A stretch of DNA of 64,000 nt from Heterodera schachtii (Eukaryota > Nematoda > Chromadorea > Rhabditida > Heteroderidae): assembly GCA_023374025.1 (NCBI GenBank), contig SIJG01000003.1:3898873-3962872 (forward strand), written 5' to 3'. Positions 23,734 through 35,801 of the stretch are shown in pieces. Position 1 is the stretch's first letter. Every line of letters begins with the position of its first letter. The position numbers were made by a program, and so were the translations under genes. Below the pieces are notes generated by a model, which saw nothing but the letters and a program-made list of their open reading frames with translations, was not told the origin of the DNA and did not search any database.

Positions 23734-25414
23734 GGGAAATTTTTTTGGGTATTTTAATGCAATTTTGTTAAAAAAATTGCTTAAAATATCAAGAATTTAT
23801 TTTGTGATTGACTCTTATTTTGTGATTTTTGACCATCATTTATGTTTTATTTTAATTTCATTTTACTTTGTTTTACGCCACTGTTGGAGTGCATAGCACC
23901 TTGTGGTTTGTTCGATAAATAAATAAAATAAATATTTAGAAACTAAAGCTAATTATTTTGGCAGTTTTTAGCAACTATAAATTGGAGCCCTAGTTTTACA
24001 AAGTGTCAAAGTGCGCCAGACTCAAATGGTCCGCAGTTAAAACCAGATTTTGAAATTTTTCGGCTATAATTTTTTTAAACTTAACGAAATTTTTCGAATT
24101 TTTGCAGGCTATAGAGGACATTTAGTTAGGGCTTTCGAAAAATACCAACAATGTTTGATTTGGTTGACAAAGAAAAAATTTATAGTCCAAAAACTGGGCT
24201 GGCGCCGAAACGATACAGACTCGGCAAACGGTTGTTACCGTTACCGTAACAACTAAAAAAAGCATTTGTGCCAATAAATAATCCCATACTATAAAAAACT
24301 AATACAAAAAAGGTTAATGTTTTAATGTATTTTATCTATGTTGTATTTGCGCAATTTAACAAAAAGAATAATCAATTATGCTTTAATATTATATAATTTA
24401 ATTTATCTATTAAAATGGCCATATTACAATTCTATTTGAAATTTTAAAGGTAAATAGAGAATTCTTAGGACTCGAATAAATAAATAAATTTTTGATCAAT
24501 TTCATTTAAAAACTTTAAAATTTTAAATGTTTATAAATTACATATGCATTACGATTGCAAAAAACATAGCATATTCAATGCTTTATAACTTTTTTTATAC
24601 ATAAGGAAAAAATTATATAAAATTATATTCTGAAATGGAACAATTAAAGTTATTAAAGATACTAGGAAATATTAATTTACTTGAATTTGAGCCAAGCTAT
24701 GAATTTATATATATTACCCATTTTTTGTATTCAAACCCATTGGCGAATTTATGAAACGAGCATGGGTGGCGCGGTTTTTAGGAAATGCACCAGCACCCAA
24801 TAAGGTACTGTATCAAAAGCAGTAAGACACTGTAACCAATATGGTTTTCATTCCCTTAATAAAATGCATTTTATTCTATTTTCTGGCTTACATTTTTATA
24901 AAATTCTGTTTGCCAAAAGCAAAGAAATGACCCAACAGAAGAAAAGGGCATGGGAAGGGACGGAGTCATTTCGCTGCCCAATTAGAAATATAAATTAGCC
25001 TAATTAGTGTTCGCCTTCATGACTAATACTTAAATGACCCCACTTCGATCAGAGCATAAATTCCCCCCTCATTAAACTCATTTCTCTTTTTATTTCATTC
25101 ATTTTTCGGCGTTACTTTAAAAGAGTACTTTTTTGAGTGAAAACATTAATGCCTAACTTTGCCTATTTTGGAGTTTTTTTTGTCTAATGTGCCTATTTTA
25201 GCATTTTTGAAAATCCCCAACAAAAATGCAATAAAAACGAAAAACATACCCCTAAGAAATGACCCAAAAAAAATTCAGAAAATGCACCTCCTAAGAATTT
25301 AAAAAATTTTCAAAAAATTGATCACCAAATTTACTATTTTTTTCATGATATAAATTTTTTACTAAAAATTGTCTTTATCCGAAAAAACTTTAAAATAATT
25401 GAAATATAAAAACA

Positions 25415-25510
25415 ATAATAAATTACTGGAAAATTTTTTAGTTTAATTGACCGTAATGCCATCGCTTTTCTCCAACGTTTTCTCCAACGTTTTCGCCAAC
25501 TTTTCGCCGT
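25415..25510 (+). pseudogene. Fragment of an F-box-like gene (exon 3 start)
   Basis: After a TTTTTTAG acceptor the plus strand reads LIDRNAIAFLQRFLQRF then RQLFAV, matching the start of exon 3 of the decayed gene at 30207 and of the intact gene (YIDHSVIAFLRSN). A short LQRF duplication is present. The fragment is cut off shortly before the element at 25551. Confidence 0.55.
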
Positions 25511-25550
25511 CTGTTCAATTAATTTGATCACCCATATATTCAGTGATCGT

Positions 25551-26230
25551 TAGGGTTGTAAATTATATGGATTAACATATTTTTTCTGCTCATATGCTAT
25601 GAAGAAAGGGGCTCAAAAATAGCATTTCTGCGTTAAAATTTTTTGATTTGGTGAAGGTTTTTAGTCCATATAAATCCATATTTTGGGGGTTTTCGGGAAT
25701 AAATCCATATTTCGTCATTTTTGCCTTTTTAGTCCATATTTCGGCAATTTTTGCCAAATTTTAACAAGAAAAATGCAAAAAAAGTGAAAAATACACCCCT
25801 AAGGATCGACTTTTTTTGGAAATTTTAAAAATTACACCCCCCAAAAATACGAAAAATTTGAATTTTCGTTGTCATTTTGGCATTTTTAATAAATATTTCA
25901 CTATTTTTTGCGAACTATTCTTTTTTTTAAATGAGAATTTTTTTTTTGAAATTGGCAAAACTTGGAGATGTTTTTTATACTACGGATGACAATAAAAATT
26001 TTGCTTTTTTAAGTTTTAATCCATTTTTTTGGTTGTTTATTGTATTTCTTAAGTTTATTTAAGCAAATATTGAATATATAAACCTTTTTAGGAATTTTTG
26101 AGGGTTTAAAACATATATTTTGTCAATTTTTAGTCCATATTTTGGTCCATATTTGTCCATTTTTGAGCTTTTTAGTCCATATTTTATGTCCATATTTCGC
26201 GTTTTTTAGTCCATATAATTTACAACCCTA
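25551..26230. mobile_element. hAT-type MITE, TCCATATTT subfamily
   Basis: Ends TAGGGTTGTAAATTATATG and its complement with an exact 8-bp duplication GTGATCGT (25543-25550, 26231-26238). Subterminal arrays of AGTCCATATTT words on both sides, and internal AAATACACCCCTAAGGATCG and ACACCCCCCAAAAATAC phrases. No ORF. Confidence 0.93.
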
Positions 26231-26371
26231 GTGATCGTATTTTGGAGTTTATTTTGCAAAACATTTTTGTTTTTCGCCTTACCTCTCATTATTAAAAAAC
26301 CATTTCTAACGCAATTAATTATTCTGCTATCTGTGTGACATTGGCAAAATTGTGCTCTAATTGCCACAAAA

Positions 26372-27716
26372 ATGAACCGACGGTAATGCATTTTTTAAAA
26401 ATCACAAATTATTATTTGCCCTAATTTATTTTCCCACAATTCAGTTGGATTTGCAACGACTGTTTGGATGGACATTTTGCCCTGTTTTGACCGTCCTCAA
26501 CTTGGCCTCAAATTGGCATTGCTTTCGCCACGTTTCAATGCGTTGGTGGACAAACATTTCGATGGCAAAAACGAATTGATAATTTGGAGAACAATCGAAA
26601 TTCGTCGCAACAACAGTGTTACAGCGGCGCCAGAAGCATCTGTGTTTATCAACTTTGACAATTCTGTGCCATTTCCTTTGCCCGACCGTCCGCTTCCAAA
26701 CAAAATCCGTTTTAAGCGTCTTCAGATTGAGTAATTAAAATCAGAGCTATGGCAATGAAAGCATTCATTCCCTTTTCACAGTTACATTGATCATTCAGTC
26801 ATCTCTTTTCTTCGTTCCAATCAACAAATTTTCGACAAAAGAGGCACCAATTTACCGTTCTTTTGGATTTCTGCACCACACACCACGGATGGTCAGCAGA
26901 TTTGGGACATTTTTATGCGTGAAATATGGCCAATTTTTGCGTCAAATATTCGCCATTTGCGCTTTCTCGGTGGTTATCACTTGGACAATTTGCGTCGGCT
27001 CATTTCACCGACAATTCTCACCGATCTAAAACTGCTGGATTCAATCAATTCCATTGATTTGTTGCCTGATCCAATTGGTAATTTTGATGTGCCAAATGCA
27101 ACAATTTCTGCTGGCCAAGCATTGTCCAAATGGTTGCACACACCGAGAAAAGATGGCCAACCCAAGCAATTGCATTGCGCACTTTTGAACGAACAAACGT
27201 ACTTTGATTGGGTCAACAATTTCAAGGAGGTGTGGTCCCATATTTTTGGCATATTACTGATTTTGATTACCTCTATTTTTGTTTTCCAAATTGTTTAGCA
27301 TTTTCTCCGTGCCAATGCCATTTCTTCCGTCAGTTACCAAATTCATTTTTCTGTTCATGTGTCGTCAATGCAACTGGTGCCATTTGAATTGGTGAAGGAA
27401 TGGACAAATGAAAAGCTGACGCTGACCAAAGGAAACGAAAATGACTGGGACAACAGTTGGATAATGAAGCGATGCAAAATTGGGGAGACCGCGGCGGTTC
27501 AGCAGCAGAAAGAGGACGGCCATTGGAACAATGTGTTCTTTTGGTTTTTTAGTGGCACTAATTGCATCGGGTGAACAATTAAAAAGGGATTTGGTTTTAC
27601 TGAAATAATTAAATTGAGCTTAATTTAGCCCAACGTCTCCGCCACCACCAGCAAAAGAAGAAGACGAAGCGGGACAAAGCATCACAAATGGGGCGTCTTC
27701 TGCTGACAATGAGTGA
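26372..27716 (+). CDS. F-box-like protein gene B, frameshifted in exon 2
   Basis: Exons: 26372-26382 (ATG AAC CGA CG), 26445-26730, 26782-27229, 27299-27570 and 27629-27716 (stop TGA). The protein has an F-box-like start (DRPQLGLKLALLSPRFNALV), a long central region with IWPIFASNIRHLRFL and LSKWLHTPRKDGQPK, a third block (YQIHFSVHVSSMQLVPFELV, DWDNSWIMKRCKIG) and a Pro/Glu-rich acidic tail. F-box proteins usually present substrates to SCF ubiquitin ligases; that role is inferred from the N-terminal resemblance only. Against the intact paralogue (33098-34412), exon 2 has one extra C in GCAACGACTGTTTGG, which breaks the frame just before the conserved DILPCFDRP. A downstream in-frame ATG (26470) could rescue a shorter protein. 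All splice sites are GT-AG. Confidence 0.65.
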
Positions 27717-28495
27717 CGGACAAAACAACAAAAACAATGATCATCCGCAGCAGAAATGAATTAATTAAGAATGACCGATAGATAATAATTTATCAGTGTT
27801 AATAATATTTTTTATGGAAAAAAACCTCTTGAATATATAAATAAATTGGATACAAAAATTTTTTTGTGATTTGCACAAAATATCAACAAATTTCTGGTTC
27901 CGGTAACTCTCGTACTATTTCTTTATCTATGTTAGTAGTGAAAACTGAATTTACTTCGCTACATTTAATTTTTTTCTCTACGTTAAATACAATTTAAAAC
28001 AACATTTCGAACGCTCATATCTTTTTTCTAACTCATCAAATTACTTAACATTTGCTTAGAAAAAGCTTCTCCTCATCAAGAGCTTTCGAGTGATACCAAG
28101 ATTGACTAATTTGGTTGGCAAAAACCTTCAAAAATAATTCCCAAAAATCTTCATTTTTTTAAATTTTTGGACAAAATAAATAAAAATATTTATGTTGCAC
28201 AACGGATTCCCCGTCCCTTCACTATCTTACAAAAACCACTTTACCATACATGCAAGTCTTCTTGGAACTTGGGAGGCTAAAATTGAAAAGGTGTGTCTAT
28301 TTACGCAAAATTAACAATAAGAATAATCAATTATTGAATTTTAATATTCGTATAATTTCAATTTATCTATTAAAATGGCTATAAAAGTTTCGATGTGTTT
28401 AAATGGTATTAAGAAATATTTTTAAAAATTATTATTCTTATAAATAGAGATTTCTTTTTTTTTAATTAGTCAATTTTATGAGCAATATATTTAGC

Positions 28496-29153
28496 CAGGG
28501 CTCTCATCGTCCATGCTCCGTAATATTTATTCAAATGGTTTGTATTTTTCACCGGAATTGTTTTTTTCCAACATTTTTTTGTTTTACTGATCATTTTCCT
28601 CATTTGCAACGACTTTTTTCTGCTTTAAAAACGCTTTTTTTGCGGCGCACTTTTTCCAAAAATTTTCTGGTATAGGGGGGGGGGGGGTCCGGCGGCGCCG
28701 ATAGGCGCCGCCGGAAAAATTTTTAATTTTGTATGGGTTTTGTTTACAGATTTTTGTCCAAAAATGACCAAAATTTCGATTTTCGGCTAGTTTTTTAAGG
28801 AAAATAGTGACTTTATGCCATAAAATTTCAAAAACTCTCAACCATGAGAAAAAAAATTTGCGCTTATTTGAAAACATTGTGAAATAAAAATGGGTAATCA
28901 CGAAATAGGTAATAATAATAAATAATAATTCGCAACAATGAGAAAAAATTACATTTAAATGACATAATGCCATAATTTAATAAAAATATTGTCGAAAATT
29001 ACAAAGATTTCTCAATTTTTGATTTTTTTTTTAAAACTTTTCCAAATGCTCATTTTCAAGGACGTCCTTGCATCCAAGGACATTTTTTATTTTCAAGAAA
29101 TAGGGCCCAATTTCAAGGACGTCCTTGCAATTCAAGGACGGATGAGAGCCCTG
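28496..29153. mobile_element. hAT-type element, CAAGGACGTCC subfamily
   Basis: Ends CAGGGCTCTCATCGTCC and GGACGGATGAGAGCCCTG with an exact 8-bp duplication TATTTAGC (28488-28495, 29154-29161). The right side has several TTCAAGGACGTCCTTG words; the interior has a G-run and a perfect copy of the GC-rich hairpin. The ATATTTTTATGGACAAA-type filler is AT-rich. Confidence 0.9.
28691..28712. repeat. GC-rich hairpin module, copy b
   Basis: GGCGGCGCC-GATA-GGCGCCGCC: perfect 9-bp stem, preceded by a run of about 14 G. Confidence 0.85.
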
Positions 29154-29645
29154 TATTTAGCTATTTTTTGAACTTTAGTGCGCTGTTATAATGTCAAAAA
29201 CAATAACTAAATAATTATGTGATCAATTGAAAATACTTCGAAAGATTTGACCGAATAGTAAGAAATAAGTTTTATAAAAGCTAAACAAAAAAGTACAAAT
29301 ATTAAATAATCGGAATGAGAGCTGGAGTTTAAGTCCAATTAAGAAAGCCGCACATTCACCCATTCTCTAATATATTTAATTAAATTATCCTTTGTTTGTT
29401 AGTCCTTTGTCTGTGGGTCCTTTGTCACTGCACACTTTTTATATTGACTCATTTAAATGACCCCATTTGGTCGGACAGAGCATCAACAATGCTTCTCATT
29501 AAACTCACTAATTTTTTACCTCTTTCTCATTTCATTCACTTTTCTTTGTTAAAATTATAATAAAATATAAATTTTTGAAAAACAATCAGGCACATCATTT
29601 AACTGCAAAGGTGTCAAAAACTGTCTAATAATTTGCATCAACAAA

Positions 29646-30560
29646 ATGTCAGACAATCGACAGGAAGCAGAAGAAAAAATGGCAAAAGCCATGTAAAGTT
29701 AAAATCCTAATCTTAAATTTTGTTTTTCCTTTTTCAGCTTCATCTCTGCCGATTGTTGGCTCAAAGTGTTCAATTTGCTTCTGCCTTCTCAACTTGGCCT
29801 CGGAATTGCACTGATTAGCCACCGATTTGACTGTTTTGTGGACGAACATTTCAAAACGCGCAAATGGGCGCTAAAATTCATTCGAATTCGAAGCGAAATT
29901 GAACAGAATGGCAAAACAAAGGGAATGGAAATTGTCAATCGCTTCGGAAAAGCATTGCCAATTCCGAAAATCCAATTGCCTCGTAAAGTTACCGGATTTG
30001 AGTGCATCAAGATCTCGTAAATACAAACAAAAATCTCAAAATTTCTGTCGGCGGCGCCTATCGGCAGCGCCAGACACAAAATTTTCAAATTTTGATACAA
30101 AAAATGCTAATTTTTGGAAATTATTTTAAATAAATCAGTAAGAAGTCAAAAAAAATTTTCCGTTAGCCTTACCTATCCCTCAATAAATTACTGGAAATTT
30201 TTTTAGTTTAATTGACCGCAATGCCATCGCTTTTCTCCAACGTTTTCGCCAACTCTTCGCATTTGCGTAAATTCGTCCCGACAATTCTCAACGATTTTCC
30301 ATCACTTCGCATTGTCTCTTTCTCTGCCTCGGAGGATCTGTTCACCGAATTTCCACCCGATGACAATGCCATGGCATCGGATGGACAAGCGCTGGCCAAA
30401 TGGCTGTTCACTCCCCACCCGGACAATGTGCCAAAGGTGTTCAAAAATTGACATAAAAATTTTCGCTGACAACGACATCGGGGACGGGTTAGCAAATGCT
30501 TATTCAAAAATTAAAAATTTCTTTTTATTTTATTTTTAGGCTTCTCAACGCAATTCCTGA
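29646..30560 (+). pseudogene. F-box-like gene C, decayed
   Basis: Exon 1 (29646-29692) starts MSDNRQEAEEKMAKA. Exon 2 (29738-30016) reads ISADCWLKVFNLLLPSQ, LGLGIALISHRFDCFV and is intact up to a consensus donor (TC|GTAAAT). Exon 3 from 30207 starts LIDRNAIAFLQRFRQLF but about 170 bases present in the paralogues are missing, and the frame changes before FVPTILNDFPSLRIV, GQALAKWLFTPHPDN. The donor-like CCAAAG|GTGTTC follows. The last exons are not recognisable. A GC-rich hairpin copy sits in intron 2. The different exon 1 suggests this was a distinct family member. Confidence 0.6.
30050..30071. repeat. GC-rich hairpin module, copy c
   Basis: GGCGGCGCC-TATC-GGCAGCGCC (reverse orientation of the module), one mismatch in the stem. 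Confidence 0.7.
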
Positions 30561-30779
30561 CCCAAGTGATCAGCCGAAATGAATGAATTATGGCGAAATG
30601 ATCGATCATTTTGAAATTAAGTAATTATTGACGTGTCACAATTGTTCTTTTTGTTGCATAATCAGCCTGCATCTCATAAAATGGATAAATATTGTATTAT
30701 AAATAATTTAAAAGCAAAAAATATAACCTAGAAAATAAAAAATTTATTTTTGGTGAAAACAAAAACCATTTTTTATTTT

Positions 30780-32060
30780 CAAATCTTTTTTTATTATTGC
30801 GCTAATTGCCTTTAATTGGCCAGTCAAAGCATCCATCACTTCAGCAGAGATTATATGGATTTTCAACTACCTTTAGCTCAGCGATTTCTTAAATTTTTGC
30901 AAATAACAGAATTAATTAACCGAAAATTGATTTGTCCTTATTTCAAGGGCATTGAATTAGGGAATTTGATGATTTCAACAAATTTGTGGCAAAAAGAATT
31001 CCCTAGCATAAATACAGAATATTTACATAAGCCATTTTTGTCGGAATTTAATCGCAATTAAAAAAACAAATTAAAATAATTTAAAAGAGAGTGCAAAAAG
31101 GATGATAAAACCCACGAAAAATTCCGAATATATCTTTGGTTTAAACAAAAAAATGTAATTAATTTTTTGCTTAAAATACAAAAGCTTTTTTAATTATTGT
31201 TTTAAATATTTTTTTCTTGAATTTTTGTTTTAATCCTAGGTAAATAAAAGCTTTATTCATTTTTTTAAATAGGCAAAAATATTTCTTAAAATTTCTGATG
31301 GTCTAAAAAATCCCTTTTATTGATTTATTATTTATAAGAATTAAATTCTTTGCCAAATCGATTTCATCTCCACAAGTTTTTTCATTTGAACATTTTAAAT
31401 CGTCAATTATGTGTCCGAATGTTCGCCGCCGTCAAAGCCTTTGCCTAATAATTGTTTATAAAATTATTTTATATTTATTCATTATGAATTTTTTGACCTT
31501 TTCACTAATTTCAAAAAAGTTTGTTTTCTTTGCCTCGCTTCTGAGCTGCTAAAATCTGTCCGTGCCAATGATGGTCATTCCGCGTGCCATTCACGACTTT
31601 GAAATTTTGTATAATTTTTCTTTTATTTTTTAAAATTTATTTTGCTTTTCTCTTATTTTTTCTCCATTTGTCTGGAAATATTTTGAGTTTCCAAAATTTC
31701 GATTTCTCGTTACTCATTTTTTTAATTTTTTTGCGGTCAAATCTGATCAAACAGAGGGAAAAGAAATAAATTAAAAGTTGTAATACCGTATTATTTACAT
31801 TTTAATAGATTACTGTATAAAATTAACTCAATTTTTTCACTGTCTCTGTGAATGCAATTTTGCTTTTTAAGAAGCTAATTTATTAAAAAGTCCGAAAGCA
31901 TTCGAAATTTTCTGAAAAAATATATGACCGAAAATGATAAAATTTGTTTGAAAAACAACAAATTTTTTGAAACTTTTAAATCAAAATTTTTTTACAGAAG
32001 CGCAAATTTATGCCTCTTTTTCATAGGGCTCAAAAAGTTCATAAATTGGAATGGATTTCC
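30780..32060. repeat. Segmental duplication, copy 2
   Basis: Colinear with 18660-20690 but about 700 bases shorter: it lacks the 19.3-19.7 kb foldback-like insertion. No complete ORF was recognised; see copy 1 for coding-like parts on the minus strand. Confidence 0.55.
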
Positions 32061-32439
32061 ATTTTTTCACACTTATTTCGACCTAAAAAGCATGTAAATC
32101 GTATTTTTAGCATGGTTTGATCCTTTTTAATTTCCAAAATTTGTAGATAAAGATAGTTTTTTATAAAAAAAATATTACAAAAAATCAAATTAAAAAATTG
32201 GACAGAAAACAGTGAGGGGAGAGAGAGAATACGATGATAAGAGAGACAGAAAAATAGAAAAATTAAAAATAGCATAAGGAAAATGAAGGGCATAGACAAA
32301 CAAACAAACGACAAAAGATAATTCTTTTTATCTCAAACTAATTTTCTTAATCACACCCTAATTGAGCAAATTATTGCACCTTTTTCTGTGGCTGGCCAAA
32401 TTCCGTGCGGTCTTAAATTTATCGCCACAAACACCACAA

Positions 32440-32560
32440 CACTGTAATAAATTTTTTCCTGGGGTTTTCTGGGTTGCTGACCACGAATCTGACATTCATT
32501 CGACAATTTCGAACCCCGAACCCGAATTCGAACAAAAACTTTTTTGCCTATTATGGTTCA
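32440..32560. repeat. Fragment of the 57.5-kb foldback family
   Basis: GGTTTTCTGGGTTGCTGACC then CATTCGACAATTTCGAACCC and CCCGAATTCGAACAAAA resembles the arm of the palindromic element at 57448-57953 (GGTTTTCGGGCTCGCTGA ... CCCGAATTTGAACAAAA). Confidence 0.5.
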
Positions 32561-33097
32561 AATGATTTTGTATTACAATATTTGTGGTTTTCAGAATGTT
32601 TCGCATGCGAACTTTGAAATGTGAAGTTCGAAACTTTGTACCAAATTACTGATATATTTTGAATGGGAAAATTTCAAAGTTGAGAAAGATTCCAAGAATG
32701 TAGGCGTTAATCAAGTAAGGAAAAAGCATGGTTAAGGAACTAACAAATAAGTGTGGTCAATTGTTGGACGCGTAAATCGTTTGAACGCTTAAACTGCAGT
32801 AGAGCCGGATTTTTATGGGAAAAAGGCGGGAATTTGTACGGACAAATCGGGATCCGAATCGCTGCCTAAAAAGCAACTTTTTTTGTGGATTTTTTCCAAA
32901 TTTTCATCAATTTTTTATTTCGCACTTTTTTCCATTTTTATATATCCGATTTTACAACTATGGTCTTATTCTCTAAAATCAATTCTGCATCGTATTTGAG
33001 AGGTTTTTCTTCATAAAATACATTTATCACTGATGAATTATGATCGATCATTTCCTAATTAATCTTCTGCTGATCACTGTTTTTGTTGTTTTATCCG

Positions 33098-34412
33098 TCA
33101 CTCAATGTCAGCAGAAGACGGCCCTTTTTCGCTTTGTCCGGCTTCTTCTTCCACTTCTTCCGGTGGCGGAGACAATGGCCTAAATTAAGCGAACTTTTAA
33201 TTATATAAACAAAATCAAATGCCTTTTTTAATTGCTCACCCAATGCAATTGGTTCCACTAAAAAGCCAAAAGGACACATTGTTCCAATTTCCATCTTTCT
33301 GTTGTTGCTGAACCGCCACGGTTTTCCCAATAATTTTGCATCGCTTCATCATCCAACAGTTGTCCCAGTCTTTTTCATTTGCTTTGGTCGTCAGTGTAAG
33401 CTTTTCTTGCGTTCGTTCGTTCACCAATTCAAACGGCATCATTGGCTTTGACGGCACGTGAACAGAAAAATGAATTTCATAGTTGACAGAAGAAATGGTG
33501 GTGGAACACATAAATTCCTAAACAATTCCAAAAATCAGTGATTTGCCGAAAATGTGGGGCCACCTGCTTGAAAGTGTTGATCAAATGGAGGCTCACTTGT
33601 TCATCTTTATCATTGAAACAGAAACGCTTCGGCAGCCCATCTTCTCTTGGAGAGTGCAACCATTTGGACAATGATTGGCCCGCAGTTGCATTTGGCCCAT
33701 CAAAATCACCAATTGGATCAGGCAACAAGTGCATGGAATAAATTGCAATCAACTGATTGAGATCGGTGAGAATTGTCGGCGAAGTTCGACGACGCAAATT
33801 GTCCAAATGATCACCATCGATAAAGCGCAAACGGCGAATGTTTGACGCAAAGATTGGCCATATTTCACGAACAAAAACATCCCAAATCGGCTGCCGGTCA
33901 TCCGTGGTCTGTGAGGCAAGAATCCCCAGACGCAACTTGGTGCCTCTTTTGTCGAAAATTTGATGATTTGAACGAAGAAAAGCGATGACGGAGTGATCGA
34001 TGTAACTGTGAAAATGGAACGAATGAATGCTTTTATTGTCATAGCTCTGATTTTAATTACTCAATCATAAGGCATTTGAAGCGGATTTTGCTGGGCAACG
34101 GACGGTCGGGCACTTGAAATTCCGCAAATTTGTATTCACCAATAATTACAGACAGTTTCGGTTCTGGTCCTTTGTCCTTGCGACGAATTTCGATTCGTCT
34201 CCAAATTGTCAATTCACTTTTGCCATCAAAATGTTTGTCCACCAACGCATTGAAACGTGGCGAAAGCAATGCCAATTTGAGGCCGAGTTGAGGACGGTCA
34301 AATGATGGGAAAATGTCCATCCAAACATCGTTGCAAATCCAACTGAAATAATGAAAATAAATTAGGCAAACAAGAATATGTGACTTTTAAAAATTCATTA
34401 CCGTCGGTTCAT
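33098..34412 (-). CDS. F-box-like protein gene B', intact
   Basis: Five exons on the minus strand: 34412-34402 (ATG AAC CGA CG), 34342-34061, 34005-33564, 33517-33240 and 33179-33098 (stop TGA). All introns are GT-AG and phases agree, giving 364 residues. Residues about 4-35 form an F-box-like helix pair (WICNDVWMDIFPSFD, RPQLGLKLALLSPRFNALV). The middle contains DYIDHSVIAFLRSNHQ, REIWPIFASNIRRL and LSKWLHSPREDGLPKR. Near the end is KDWDNCWMMKRCKI, and the tail is acidic (PPPEEVEEEAGQSEK). No signal peptide or transmembrane segment. It is inverted with respect to the frameshifted paralogue at 26372-27716. A ubiquitin-ligase adaptor role is inference from the N-terminal similarity to F-boxes; the family is common in cyst-nematode genomes to my knowledge. 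Confidence 0.82.
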
Positions 34413-34569
34413 TTTGTGGCAATTAGCACAATTTGCCTTTTTGGAATGATGCCACTCAAATAGCAGAATAATTAATTCCGTTAGAAATGTTTTTTTTAAT
34501 AATGAGAGGCAAGGCGAAAAACAAACATTTTTATAGTCATGAAAATGGGATTGATGAATGAATGTTTGT

Positions 34570-34715
34570 ATTAGAGCCCGGTAAAAAAAATTTTCCGGGA
34601 GCGGGAGCGGGAGTTCAAATTTTTCCGGGAGCGGGAGCGGGAATCCCGTAAAACTCCCGCTCCCGTTAAACTCCCGTCCATTTTTAACGGGAGTCCCGGG
34701 CGGGAGCGGGAGTAA
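34570..34715. repeat. GGGAGCGGGA array
   Basis: Starting after AGAGCCCGGTAAAA, the DNA is a patchwork of CCGGGAGCGGGAGCGGGA and its complement CCCGCTCCCGTTAAA, which can fold back. It resembles the subterminal array of a hAT-type element whose ends are not both preserved. Confidence 0.5.
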
Positions 34716-34993
34716 TTCGAAAATTTAATTAAAAACTCACAAAAATATTTTTAATGCACAAATTTGAAGGACAATCCTTTTATTAAAGAAAAAATAGACA
34801 GAAAAATTTAGTAAGCAGGAATTTGAAATTGAAAAATCATATTTTTGAGTCGAAAATCAGAAATGTTTTCAAATTGCTTCAAATAAATTTTTTTTTATAA
34901 TTTATTTGTTGACTTCCTTTATTAATTTTAACAACTTTTTGCGGCGTATTTTTTGAAAAAACTTTTTGGTGACCAGGGTGGAAGAGGGAGGCC

Positions 34994-35015
34994 GGCGGTG
35001 CCGATAGGCGCCGCA
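34994..35015. repeat. GC-rich hairpin module, copy d
   Basis: GGCGGTGCC-GATA-GGCGCCGCA, followed by GGGAAAAAATTG as in other copies. Confidence 0.75.
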
Positions 35016-35099
35016 GGGAAAAAATTGTTTGATTTTAAGTGTTGAATTGATTTGTTTCGATTTAAATTAAATTAAATTTGTTTTGAACAGGTCCGCCAG

Positions 35100-35240
35100 C
35101 CGGACTCCGTCAGTTGGGCCCTCACGGTTGGGCCCCAGCAAGTTTTTCCACTATAACTTTTTTCTCTATCATCCAAATCAAACAATCTTGGTATCATCCG
35201 AAAGCTCTTAACATGCTCATCGATAAAAATTTCAATGGAT
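35100..35240. repeat. Left end of the CGTCAGTTGGGCCC foldback family
   Basis: CGGACTCCGTCAGTTGGGCCC-like sequence followed by the ATAACTTTTTTC...CATCCGAAAGCTCTTAAC phrase matches the complete element at 48268-48672. A related right-end-like piece lies at 38510-38550. Confidence 0.5.
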
Positions 35241-35684
35241 GAATTAAAAATATCTGGGCATTAAATAACAAAATTTAAAACAGTTTAGGAAAAAATTATA
35301 AAAACTGGAATTTTTTAAAGAAAATCAACCGCCACAAATTAAATCCGTTTTCAATATTTTTTCACTTGTGGCATAAGCTTTAGAATACCAAAAAAAACTC
35401 GAAAATATTCGAACTCCAACTAAAATTGTCCATTCCACGCTTCTTCTATTATCAATTGCCGTTCTTCTGCTGGTGGTGCTATTCCCCAGTGCTTTTTTGA
35501 AACTATGTATGTTCTCGTTGGATCAGATATTAAAAAACAAAACCAAGTGTGTTTTTTTGCATCGGAGTTCGAAATTGTCCGAAATGATAAAAATGTTCAT
35601 CCATTTCTTGATCAATGACCCCGAAAATGCCCGAAAAACATATCCTAGAAATAATTTTTAGGATAAAGAAATTTTAGTCGAATG

Positions 35685-35710
35685 CGAGGGGGGGGGGGGG
35701 GGGGGGGGTA
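35685..35710. repeat. G homopolymer, about 20 bases
   Basis: Uninterrupted G-run, the longest in the window, followed by GTACCATCCCTACC. No neighbouring element ends could be paired. Confidence 0.8.
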
Positions 35711-35801
35711 CCATCCCTACCATATCTGAGTGTATTTTTTGAAATTTTCTATTAAAAAAATTCTTGCCATTTAAAAAAATTCATTTTGATTTCCAGCAGT
35801 T

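Larger units (their letters stand above)
22313..23991. mobile_element. hAT-type element, AACTATTTT subfamily, with nested insertions
   Basis: Left end TAGGGCTACAATTTATAG and right end CTATAAATTGGAGCCCTA form imperfect inverted repeats. Flanks GTTATAAA and GTTTTACA match at 6 of 8 bases. The interior has CTATTTTCTAGTTTTTTA words, a CACCCCTGAGAAATAAA phrase, the element at 22759-23391 nested inside, a G-run near 23513-23528 and one GC-rich hairpin copy (23712-23733). Boundaries are less certain than for the other elements. Confidence 0.55.

Noticed and set aside
32039..32314. Hydrophobic minus-strand frame that looks like membrane helices
   Set aside because: Composition is what T-rich DNA gives on translation; no splice sites, family motif or conserved copy (the duplicated region at 20.6 kb does not keep the frame).
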